Shown one piece after another: positions 53,850 through 62,813 of a stretch of 64,000 nucleotides of DNA. The notes under the pieces were generated by a model that saw only the letters and a list, made by a program, of their open reading frames with translations, ran no database searches and was not told the origin of the DNA. Each line of letters begins with the position of its first letter. Positions within the stretch are counted from its first letter, which is position 1. The position numbers were made by a program, and so were the translations under genes. The DNA lies in the NCBI GenBank assembly GCA_017607445.1, contig JAEVHH010000002.1, positions 1,116,001-1,180,000 on the forward strand, given 5' to 3'. The DNA is from Histoplasma ohiense. Its lineage: Eukaryota; Ascomycota; Eurotiomycetes; Onygenales; Ajellomycetaceae.

Positions 53850-55937
53850 AGTGAGCAGCAGTGCGTGAAGAGCAGCCCAGATTATGATGATGATGACCGT
53901 GAACAGGTGTTGAGAGGTTGGAAGCAGGTCTGTCACGGTTGGAGCATTATGCTACGCTCAAAGTAAAGAAGATGGAGGGATACTTTTACTTGGTCCACTA
54001 CCAAATTGATGGCGTTTAGAGCTTGGAAGTTGAGGCGCCTGCCGATTAAAATACATTAGTTGCTCGAATCTCTGACCTAGTTAATAGAAAAGCAGCGGTC
54101 TGTTCTCCAACCAGGAACCAAAAATAAATAAATAAAGCTAGGAAACTTCGTAATCCGTTGCCGCCCTGTCGGGTGCTTGTCGATCATGCTATTTTAAACG
54201 AATGCTAAGAAGCAGCCACCAGGCGCTTAGCTCCAACACTATTTAATGACATGGAACCTTACACAGACTTTCATCTTCTTCTTGTTGCAATCAGCCAACA
54301 GTTATAGCTGCTGCGGTTCAGATGTTACAAGGGGAATACCTTAGTGGCCACTACTCAACCATTTTTCATGAAGGCATCGTTTCAAGTTCATAACGCGCCG
54401 CTCCTCTTCCTTTGCACATCGGTTCATAAGCATTCCCCCGCTCCCCCTCTCCCCCAAACAACCAGTACTCTCCTATACTAGCCGCCAGCCAAGTTATCCA
54501 TCACAGGAATATCATTGGCTAATGCTGCTTAATTATTCATTATTGTGGTGCATGCTTTCAAGCTCATTCATGCGTCACGGATGAGCAGATTATTTATATA
54601 ACCAACACTTAAATGCATCTTACGAACCGTCATCTACGGAGATGCCACCCAAGACATATGTGATTCGCTGTTTATTCCTGTAAAGTATGGCTGAATGCGG
54701 TTCAATCCCGAATAGCCAGGAGCAATCTTCCTTTCATTATCCCACTGCGAATCTCAAACACCACTCAGTTTATCCAAGCCCCTTTTCCTGTGGGTATAGT
54801 AATTATAGAAGCAAACAGAAGGGCGACTGGAGTTGTGTATAAAATCGTCACAATCCCCAGCTTTTACTCCCTCCATCCATTATCCTGATTCACAAGAAAA
54901 TCACCCTTTAAATCACCTTTTTGTCTTTACGGCTCCATCGATACATGTCCCTAGCCTTAATCTCCTAGCCCACTACTTGTAATACAACAATCAAACCCCT
55001 TTCAGCATAAATCACTCGCCATCAAGCTCAACATGTCACGAACACTCACTCTTCTGTTCTTCGAGCAATCTCGCTTGTTTCCTCAAGATACCGCGCATTG
55101 GGCACTGTAAGCCTCAAGCTCAGAGCAAGGTTCAACCGTTCTAACATTTGTGCAGCTATCTCTGGGACGCGCACGCCGAAACCGGCACGCTCTTCCATGC
55201 CAGAAAGGATTCACTGGCAAGCGGGCAGACGGTATGCGCCCGTCCTCGTCCCCAACCCCCCCGCCTTGCTGACAAATGCCGCGAATGGTCTCTTAATCCC
55301 CGCTCTATGAGACGATCGCAGATGTGAGCCCGATGGCCTCCCGGTCACTTCGGGCTTCGGTCGAAGTCGCCTCCGGGCTTGCGCTCAGCGACGAAGCGCT
55401 TGACGTGCAATGTCGTGCGGCGGCGCAAAACCGCCCCTTCAATCTTGTTGCCAACAACTGCCAGTAGTTCTGCAGCCAGATCCTGCAGCGCCTCGTTAAC
55501 AATGGGACAATCACTCAGGGCCAATTCGATGCGCTGGCTGTGAAGGGGTTCCAGCCGCTCATTTAGAGGGCAAGAGTCAAGGACGTGACGTGACACGGGC
55601 ATTGGACTCGAACATATAAACATATGAAGCATGTTGAAGAAATTCTTACTGCGGCACTGTGCCAGGGCAACTCTCTGTGTGATATGAGTGAAACTAGAGA
55701 TAAAGATTTAGCCTTACAAAATAGAAGGAGTACACTCGGTTTAGCAGTCTAAGCTTTCATTGTCAAGCCTTTGACATTCATTGATAGAGAGACTAGATAT
55801 TGCTTGTTATCATCTGGTGACTAGCTACACTATGTGCTTAACTGCTCTCATGTGTATTGTATTCTAACAAAGCAAGCCATGTAGAGAATAAGCATTGTGT
55901 TGATGTATTACAATCACACATGCAAAGCCAACAGATC
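53850..55937. other. Gene-free stretch upstream of the phosphotransferase gene
   Basis: About 2 kb. The short open frames at 55098-55310 (+) and 55345-55632 (-) lie in a locally GC-rich patch but match nothing I know. Bases 54900-55030 are pyrimidine- and adenine-rich without a start that leads into a protein-like frame. Confidence 0.4.
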
Positions 55938-56435
55938 TCATTGAGGGAAGCTTGTCGGCTCAGTCAGGATCCTCCCAGCCCTCGAGCGTGTGATGTGAAC
56001 AACAAAAACAGGGTACATCTGTGTGGCATTCATAGAGCAATCTTGCTTCTTCTTTTTGTGAATTGCATCAAGGGCTGCTGGCTGGAGGACATCTTGCACC
56101 AGCTGAATCACCCCAACACTCTGTGATGGGCTTGAGCTTAAGGAAGAGTCCCACAGCTTGTGGACTTGGGTCTCAATATCATTAAGAAAGCTGGTGATGG
56201 TCTCACCATCTCCAACATGAAGTGTGATCACACCAATCTGCTTGCGGGCCAGCTCTGTGGCCCCACCGCAGCGGAAGGTGGTGGTGGAAGGTGGGGTTGT
56301 GAGGCTGAAGCGTTCAATGGCACCATCCTCGGGAATGAGATGGAGAACATGGATTGTGGCACCAAACTTGCCAACGACGAGGAGCGCAGAAGGAGCACTA
56401 GGGGGAGCGATCGTGTTTATGAGATGAGCAAACAT
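55938..56435 (-). CDS. Hypothetical 165-aa protein in the repeat region
   Basis: One open frame begins MFAHLINTIAPPSAPSALLV and contains FGATIHVLHLIPEDGAIERF and RKQIGVITLHVGDGETITSF. It ends just past a serine-rich stretch. It has balanced amino-acid composition and alternating hydrophobic strands, more protein-like than its neighbours. I recognise no family. It lies next to a decayed LINE and may be part of another mobile element or a lineage-specific gene. Confidence 0.35.
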   Translation of the reverse strand: MFAHLINTIAPPSAPSALLVVGKFGATIHVLHLIPEDGAIERFSLTTPPSTTTFRCGGATELARKQIGVITLHVGDGETITSFLNDIETQVHKLWDSSLSSSPSQSVGVIQLVQDVLQPAALDAIHKKKKQDCSMNATQMYPVFVVHITRSRAGRILTEPTSFPQ

Positions 56436-56650
56436 GATTGTGTGAGTTGAAGGGCGTTAGATGAGGAGGTGTTGATTTTTGACTAGCTAAAGGTCGCGCG
56501 TAAAGTGATATTTGGTGAGATGCTGCTCGTTAGAGAAGTGCATACACTTAGGGTCACGTGATGATGAGTCATGACTTCTTGAGAGAATGCAGGAGATCCC
56601 TCCCATTCACTACCAGCAGGTTGACGTTGTTGTCACTCATTTTGGATTAT

Positions 56651-58265
56651 TCAGTTCTCTACCTCACATGATCTATGAGCTGAAGCTCTAAATCCAGTGG
56701 AGGCATGAGGAGTGGTAGAGCATGATGACACCCCGCGGGGTTCTTTGGTTGAGATGGATTTTTGCAGTCTCCAACCCCGCTGGGGGGCAAAAAATTGCGA
56801 CGTGCGCGAGGTCTTTGCCGCCCAGCCCACTCGGCGGTTGATCCACGCATTCGCTGGAGGAAAGAAACTGTTCAGTAGTATTTGAGCTTTGTCTTTGTTG
56901 TCTGCATATTCAGTGTCCTCCACCATCAGGGGAGGAATGTTGGCATAATTGTCTGAGGGGAAGATGTATCCTGCTGCTTTCCAAAGGTGGTTGCCTGCAC
57001 TTGCTTTGTCAAGGAATTCTTTCCAGTGTTCTTGCTTGGCTTTCTCTATTGTTTGAGTCCATTCCCTGCGCTTCCGCAGCGCGTCTGTGTGTAGGGCTTG
57101 GATGTCTGAGTGGTTGCTTCCCCACTCAACACAACTGGTCTGCCACCTCCTTCAGCTTCTGTTGCACTTGGACTGCTGTATTTTCAGGTCCTGGCTGAAC
57201 CAGCATTTGGTGTAAGAAGATGGTCTTGCATGCGGGGTGTGCTTGTCTATTTCTGCTATTGTTGTTGTGATTAATCTGTCAACTATTCCATCCAGCTGAG
57301 TTGTTGATTCAATCCACAGTATAGAGATCACCTTCTCTATAGCTTTGTCAATCTCTTCTCAGTTCATTTGATTGAAAAGTCTTCATGGATGGCCTGAATC
57401 TTTCTGTTTCAGTTGCAGATCTCATTCTGAGTAGATTGCTAGATGGTCAGAGCTATAGTTGTCTCAGTAGGAATGACATTTGAGTAACTGATGTGGGACA
57501 TTACTGAGTGTGAGATTGAGTGTGGAGCATGTGCCTGGGTGGCTCACTGATCAGTAGGTGGCAGTACCAGGTGGGAGACAGCTATGGAGGTCTTGAGCCT
57601 GTATGAAGTCCAGAAGGCCCCCGGTATCTCGGGCTTGTCTTTGGTTCACCTGGATTCCACCCCACATCTGATGATGTTGGTTGAAATCCCCTGCGATGAT
57701 CAATGTGGTTGCCGGCGAGAGCCGGATTGTCCGGCTGATTTCGTTTAAGGTCTGATATATCAGGTTGTCTGCCGGGTCGAATGGCGGGATGTATGTGGAG
57801 AAAATCTAGATCTGGCTCTCTCTTATCTGAAGCTCGATTGCTGTGACATCTGGGCTGTGACACTGCCTCTGCCGATATGCCGAGGTTGATATGCGCTTGT
57901 TGACATATATTAGACTTCGCCCCCTGGCATGTGTTTCAGTGCATGATGTTTGAAACACCCTCCAGTGTGGGTGTTGTATTGGTGTTGTATAATATGTGAA
58001 GGGGGGTTCTTGTGCGGGTAGCACCTCCAAATCTCCAATTTTGCGGTCATTGAGGAGTGCTTCCATGGTCGGACGTTTTTTGTTGGCATTCAGTTGTAAA
58101 ATCCGCAGTTTCTGTGTTAACATTGAAGGCTGGTGATATTGGCTCTCGATTTGCACTCTGTTGCTCCTGTTGGGTGGTGTTGTGCGCAGTCTGCGCATTT
58201 AGGAGTCGATTCTGCATGATATACACTCCGAGTCCCCGTATCCACTGGTTGTAAGACGGCGCCGT
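56651..58265 (-). mobile_element. Decayed Tad-like non-LTR retrotransposon (LINE) fragment
   Basis: Reading the minus strand, a zinc-knuckle end of ORF1 (KCADCAQHHPTGATEC, about 58150-58205, Cx2Cx4Hx5C-like spacing) is followed by ORF2. The ORF2 part starts with an AP-like endonuclease: LRILQLNANKKRPTMEALL (about 58110), IQEPPF-type PAQEPPFTYY, DVTAIELQIRESQI, then in the same frame after TAG (57806) FSTYIPPFDPADN, IIAGDFNQHHQMWGG and SSDHLAIYSE. It continues through DNKDKAQILLNSFFPPA (about 56870) and stops before the reverse-transcriptase domain. At least four in-frame stops (TAG/TGA where Gln/Arg are expected) show it is dead. Both ends are truncated and I found no clear target duplication. 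Confidence 0.75.
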
Positions 58266-58547
58266 CACGACACATCATGAGATGATGGTACAGTAAAAAT
58301 CAGAAGAATTTGTTGCTTAACATCCATTTATTGATTATACTACACCACGACTTCACGCGGTGCGGAACAATATTTCCTGAACAGATCAATAAGCTACGCG
58401 CTAACACATTTCTGAGGCGTATGGGAGTGTTCTATGACTATGATTTTCCTGCCTCTTTGAATTTACTCTTCTTGCACATTTGTTGTTGTCTGATAGCGCA
58501 TCCTTGCTTTATGATTTTTCAATGCTCGCAAGTATTGCTTGGCTATT

Positions 58548-60050
58548 CTACCTATGATTTAGCTGTGTTCCTGCAAATATTGTTGAATGACTGGGAAAGA
58601 CATACAAGTCGAGCACCTGTTCTTTAAATGCAACAATATCTCTGGGGCGGAGCACCTTTCTGTTCACTATTTTCAAGTTGTAATGAAGGCAGAATTGGAT
58701 TGCAAGCTTGAAGTTGTTGCAGCACTCTTCCCTCACTTGGCTGAGAAGTGTTCTTTCCCCCACTTGCGCACCGTCAATGCAGAAGGTGGGCTGACCTCCT
58801 GAGGGCAGAGAGACTTCGATGGTCCTCCCAATCGCAATTTCTGCAAGCGAGACTGCTAACAGCAATGCTCTACGGTCTATCAGTGATGAATCATGGCACG
58901 GTGGATGAAGCAAGTTGGTGTGCATTGCTGTAAATGTTGCATTCCAAAGATCATCTTTATCATCAAGGAAGACATATCGGATTCTACAGGTACATATACC
59001 TGAAGTCCATGGTGTACTCCAGAGAAGGATCGTCCAGTTAACGAGTCCTAGTGCCGTGGATGCATGCATGATCTTGGTGTCGATTGCGCTCTGGACGGTT
59101 CCAAAGGTATGAGCGGTGGCCCCGACCATGTTTCCTTTCAACGTTATGGACCATCGCAGGGGACCCCTTAGCTCCCTCTGACAAACTTCCCACACCAGCT
59201 GGCTTATATTGGTTTTCCACAGCCGTGAGCAGTGTAGAGGGAAAATCCCTATGGATTTTGATTCCTGAAAGACATCGAATTCAATGAGAATATCTGTTTG
59301 ATGATCAACTGATGACAAACTTCCTTCCTCATCTGGTACACTGAGAACTAAGGACCAGGTGTTCTTTGCGCGTTGGCACTCCTTGTACAGTGTCGTGAGG
59401 GACTCAGATGTCTCATTGATCCATTTTTGATGACCAAGCAGGCGCGTTATCTCCACCTCGGTGATGGCTGTACTGACATCCGTTCGATCTTGGGCAAGCC
59501 AAAATGCCACCGTTGAAAACTCTCTGAGGTCATCAACCTTCTCCCGCACTCGCTTGATGCGCTCTTCAAGATTTGCATTTTTAAAGGCAGCAAAACAGAT
59601 CTTTGAGATCCAGATAGGGTTTGGATGGAACCGTTTCCCTGACCTGCTGAGGGAATTAAGGATTTTCTGCCACCCTCTCCAGTTTTCGGATGTTGGCCCG
59701 AGAGCACACGCGCCAGGGCCAAAGTCAGAGTATAGGAGCAGTCCAATCTCATTGATTTCGCTCTTGATGAGTCTAATTTTTTCTTTCATGGTATCAAAGC
59801 CATCCCTTCCCCAGAAATATTCATATTCCTCGTCCGAGTATGTTCTCGCCCCATCACACCAAAGCATATGCCATGCTCTCAAGAAGGAGCAACAAGTCGC
59901 AAATCTTGTGTTGTACCATTGCAATTGCTCCCCACAGCCTCGAAAATCGCGGCCAATCTTTTCCAGACGCGTCACAGTAGACGCCAGGAAGCTTAAGAGG
60001 CCAGCTGCTGTTCCAACGTAGCTAATTACGGAGAGCGGATCGAATGGCAT
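58548..60050 (-). CDS. HeLo-like N-terminal fungal protein (500 aa)
   Basis: A single open frame starts MPFDPLSVISYVGTAAGLLS. The opening hydrophobic helix followed by FLASTVTRLEKIGRDFRGCGEQL resembles N-terminal HeLo-like signalling domains of fungal STAND/NLR-related proteins, which oligomerise at membranes in incompatibility reactions. The middle is helical. The C-terminal part (RRALLLAVSLAEIAIGRTIE, then VREECCNNFKLAIQFCL) resembles the conserved tail of fungal proteins annotated DUF7580, which is moderate recall. No NB-ARC, kinase or lipase motif is visible. It has no stops or frameshifts despite lying among repeats. It is divergent, with a 349-bp gap, from the PigL_N-type genes at 60400-62681. 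Confidence 0.6.
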   Translation of the reverse strand: MPFDPLSVISYVGTAAGLLSFLASTVTRLEKIGRDFRGCGEQLQWYNTRFATCCSFLRAWHMLWCDGARTYSDEEYEYFWGRDGFDTMKEKIRLIKSEINEIGLLLYSDFGPGACALGPTSENWRGWQKILNSLSRSGKRFHPNPIWISKICFAAFKNANLEERIKRVREKVDDLREFSTVAFWLAQDRTDVSTAITEVEITRLLGHQKWINETSESLTTLYKECQRAKNTWSLVLSVPDEEGSLSSVDHQTDILIEFDVFQESKSIGIFPLHCSRLWKTNISQLVWEVCQRELRGPLRWSITLKGNMVGATAHTFGTVQSAIDTKIMHASTALGLVNWTILLWSTPWTSGICTCRIRYVFLDDKDDLWNATFTAMHTNLLHPPCHDSSLIDRRALLLAVSLAEIAIGRTIEVSLPSGGQPTFCIDGAQVGERTLLSQVREECCNNFKLAIQFCLHYNLKIVNRKVLRPRDIVAFKEQVLDLYVFPSHSTIFAGTQLNHR

Positions 60051-60399
60051 GACTCCAGGTTTCTCGATAATTTGAAGTGCGAATACCTAGATGTAGTGTC
60101 AGTGTTTTTCAGACAATTAAATCAGCTTTTGACCTGTGCATGACTCAGATATTGAGCACTCCATACTGGTTCTTCTACGCTGCTTCAAAGATCTCGTCTC
60201 CCTTGTAAGTACTGAAAACAAGTGGATAATCAGAACAATGCGATTAGGCTCGACTTCGCGTGCTCTCTTGAGCGGCTGGTAATGTATCCATCTAGTTTCC
60301 ACATCTTGCTCTTGAAGATATTGCTTCTTCACAGCTCTACATCAATTTTGGAGACCATATCTGCCCTTATCAAATTGAGATCCTATTTCCTTCGTTACA
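60051..60399. promoter_or_regulatory. Divergent promoter of the HeLo-like locus
   Basis: 349 bp lie between the ATGs of the minus-strand HeLo-like gene (60050) and the plus-strand frame at 60400. A C-T-rich leader precedes 60400. Shared regulation of the two sides is possible but is inference. Confidence 0.45.
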
Positions 60400-60753
60400 A
60401 TGACTAGTCCCGCAACTTTTGATATTAACCACGATATCGGATCATTTTCCTCATGTTCCTCTGTTAGCGGCGATGATGATCCAGCAGCATTACCTCTTTC
60501 AGAGCTATATCCAAGAATTGTCACTCGCTTTGAATCACTTATTGATAGTAGTAACCATATTTCTAAAGCCATTGCTGCTCAGATGAATGACTCGCTCCTG
60601 GGTCTGAGGCTTTGGTCAACTATTATCATGGGAGATATGACAAACTGTGTCTCACTTGATACTCTTGACAAGACATGTCACAAAGAGGCAGCACTTGTTC
60701 GGAACCATCTCAAGAGTATCTTATCAGTAGTGGAGGCTTTTGAACAATGCTGA
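60400..60753 (+). pseudogene. N-terminal fragment resembling the acuF-like zinc-finger protein N-domain
   Basis: 117 codons from MTSPATFDINHDIGSFSSC. LYPRIVTRFESLIDSSNHI and NDSLLGLRLWSTIIMGDMTN follow the pattern of the N-terminal domain found in fungal C2H2 proteins annotated oxidoreductase acuF-like. That pattern is a helical region before zinc fingers, with a Phe-x-x-Leu start and an LRLW-like core. The TGA at 60751-60753 is followed in the same frame by coding-like sequence (LQKFFQSIASDLID), so it may be a mutated CGA. A CTAATGTTCATGTAG acceptor-like signal at 60812-60826 may join it to the next frame. It could be the 5' part of the following gene. Confidence 0.4.
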
Positions 60754-60831
60754 CAAGCTGATCTACAGCTCCAGAAGTTCTTTCAGAGTATAGCATCTGA
60801 TCTGATAGACTAATGTTCATGTAGGTCACTT

Positions 60832-62272
60832 GTGGACACTCTCATTGTTGCAGTTCGCGACTTGTCCGATCTCGCTGAGCCAATTCAAATCTATTTCAGT
60901 CTCCATAAACAACAAGGTCCCATCTCTAGGGTTAAATATGCCCTGAATGATAGAAAGCATGGGATGGAGAACACCAGCAAGATAGTAGAACCTACAGGTC
61001 TAGCTTCCCCAATGCTGACTTTGACTACTTTTGCCTTCAAGTCTAGTATCACACTGTATGATACTATCAAAAGCTTTCAGTTTCATCCGAAAACCGTACG
61101 CGACCTTCTAGAGGAGCTTGAGGCTTTGAGTGGGGTTCTGGCCCCGCTCACTGACATAGTCAATACTACTGTGGACCTCTCTGCTCTTGCCCTTCCGTTA
61201 CTACGATGCGGAAATGCCTGCAAAGAATATAAAGAGGAAATTATGAAATGTTCGTCGCGGTCCTGTGGCGGTCGGACGAGCTTTCGAGACTGGGCCAAGT
61301 TAAGGTACATGGGTGACGATATTAATGGTTTCACACTGGCACTGGCTGGATACAAGTTAACCATCAATATTGCACTCACTGATGCAAATCTGTAAGTCTC
61401 TAGCATCCTGATGCATAGCACAGAGCCGTTTGATTAATAACATAGTTAGTCGCAGATCCGCCGTCAATGCCGAAATGCTCGAAGGATACAAAGACCTCGT
61501 AAAGAACGCGAAGACTGATCTCGAGGCTCGTCTTGAAATCATCGACGGAAAACTTGAGCAGATAATTGAACAAACCGTACCAGAATCCAACTCAGATGTG
61601 TTAGAACTGCAGCGGATAAAAGATGATCGCGCAAGCACAGAAAAATGTCTCCAAATTGTTGCCCAATTATCCAGTCGCATTGATCAGATTCAGCTCACCC
61701 CCGGGCGCGGTGGATGCTCTCCCGAACTGATTGATTCAGATATTTTGCCTGAAAATATTACCAGCGAGGGACTGCAAGAATGCAAAAATAGCCTTATTCT
61801 TGCGACCGCAAAGTTGGAAAAGCTCATGCGAGATACAATGGGCCGATTAGTGACTAAATCGAGGACATCTATGGCATCAGAGGAGGAACATACGAACCTT
61901 GCAAGGCTGCAGGCTGAATGGGAGACGGCGCGTCAGTGCATTGATATCTGCTCTCGCGCAGACAGCAACTTGAAGGAAAATATTTGCCTTGCTGATAATA
62001 AAAATATCAGTGATGCCGTACAGTTCATGGCTTCAACTACCAGTGAGATCATTCATGCTTCCTGTTACAGTTTTATCAAAGGAGTTTGTCAGAGTCTTGC
62101 AGCAAACGTCAAAAATGGCGGATTCTATCAGCATTGCTTCCTCAGTGCTGACTGGTTACAGCTGCCGTTCAATCGACGAAGTCGCTCTATGAAACTGTCA
62201 AACATTTCAAAGAATGTGACAAAACTTTACATAGGCTTCAAGATGAACTTGATGGCCTCACCAATATTTTAG
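60832..62272 (+). CDS. PigL_N/HeLo-like fungal STAND-type N-terminal protein, C-terminus lost at a junction
   Basis: Exon 1 ends at 61391 and exon 2 starts at 61450 (GTAAGT/TTAG, 58-nt intron, phase exact). The domain runs from LTLTTFAFKSSITLYDTIKS (about 61020) through LLEELEALSGVLAPLTDIV, CGNACKEYKEEIMKCSSRSC, TSFRDWAKLRYMGDDINGF and YKLTINIALTDANL. The helical second half has EMLEGYKDLVKNAKTDLEAR, GLQECKNSLILATAKLEKLM and EWETARQCIDICSRADSNLK. This matches the family known as the fungal N-terminal domain of STAND proteins (PigL_N). The frame leaves the family near DAVQFMASTTSE (62035), where a second copy begins, and ends out of frame inside that copy at 62272. The start is uncertain: family proteins would begin close to 61000. 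Confidence 0.62.
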
Positions 62273-62813
62273 GCTTGTTGACTCAAGTGACCAATACTGG
62301 GATGTCAATGTTGGCGCCTCTTCAAGGTACTATTGATCGGTGCAGCCAAGTATGCCGTGAGTTCGGACAATTGATGAAGGTTTTCAGTCACAATTCAAAG
62401 ATGGCTTTTAGAGATTGGGCAAAAATGGAATTTATGAGAGGTGATATTAATGAATTTATAGACACTATCTCAGGGTATAAATCGACAATCTCAGTCAGTC
62501 TAGGCACTCTCACTATGTTAGTCACCATTCTTTGTCTCCTTCGTACTGTACTGACATCTTTTCCATAAGACATACCCTAACAGTTTCCCACCAAGTTCTT
62601 CAAGAGTACAATGAAATGATTCAGGACACAGTGTATAACCTTGAGGTCCATTTACAGCAAATCAATGAGAAAATAGAGTGAATTACTTTCGAAAACACTT
62701 CTGCCTCGGACGTAAGCATCGATCTGAAAGACGAGAGAGGAGTGACCAAACAATGCCTTCGTATTTGTGAAGATGCGAGATCTTCTATCGAGTCGTTGGC
62801 AAAGCAGTCCTAG
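62115..62813 (+). pseudogene. Second PigL_N/HeLo-like copy, frameshifted and with in-frame stop
   Basis: The copy starts ATG GCG GAT at 62115. After 13 codons the family frame continues one base off, so there is one extra G within 62151-62155. The shifted frame then matches copy 1 through TKSLYETVKHF, FRDWAKMEFMRGDINEF and YKSTISVSLG. It has the same intron position (62517-62569, GTTAGT/AAG), and after it HQVLQEYNEMIQDTVYNLEV. The TGA at 62679-62681 stands where Arg is expected, and the frame goes on in family style (SIDLKDERGVTKQCLRICED) to TAG at about 62811. The damage is one insertion plus at least one C-to-T type stop. It is not expressed as an intact protein unless the reference sequence is wrong. 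Confidence 0.65.

Noticed and set aside
55098..55632. Short frames in a GC-rich patch, plus and minus strands
   Set aside because: No recognisable motif, and the two strands overlap mutually, so a gene cannot be chosen.
58310..58627. 105-codon plus-strand frame overlapping the HeLo-like gene end
   Set aside because: Cys/Leu/Phe-rich antisense frame without family resemblance.
59461..60021. 186-codon plus-strand frame
   Set aside because: Lies wholly antisense to the intact 500-codon gene and has no motif.
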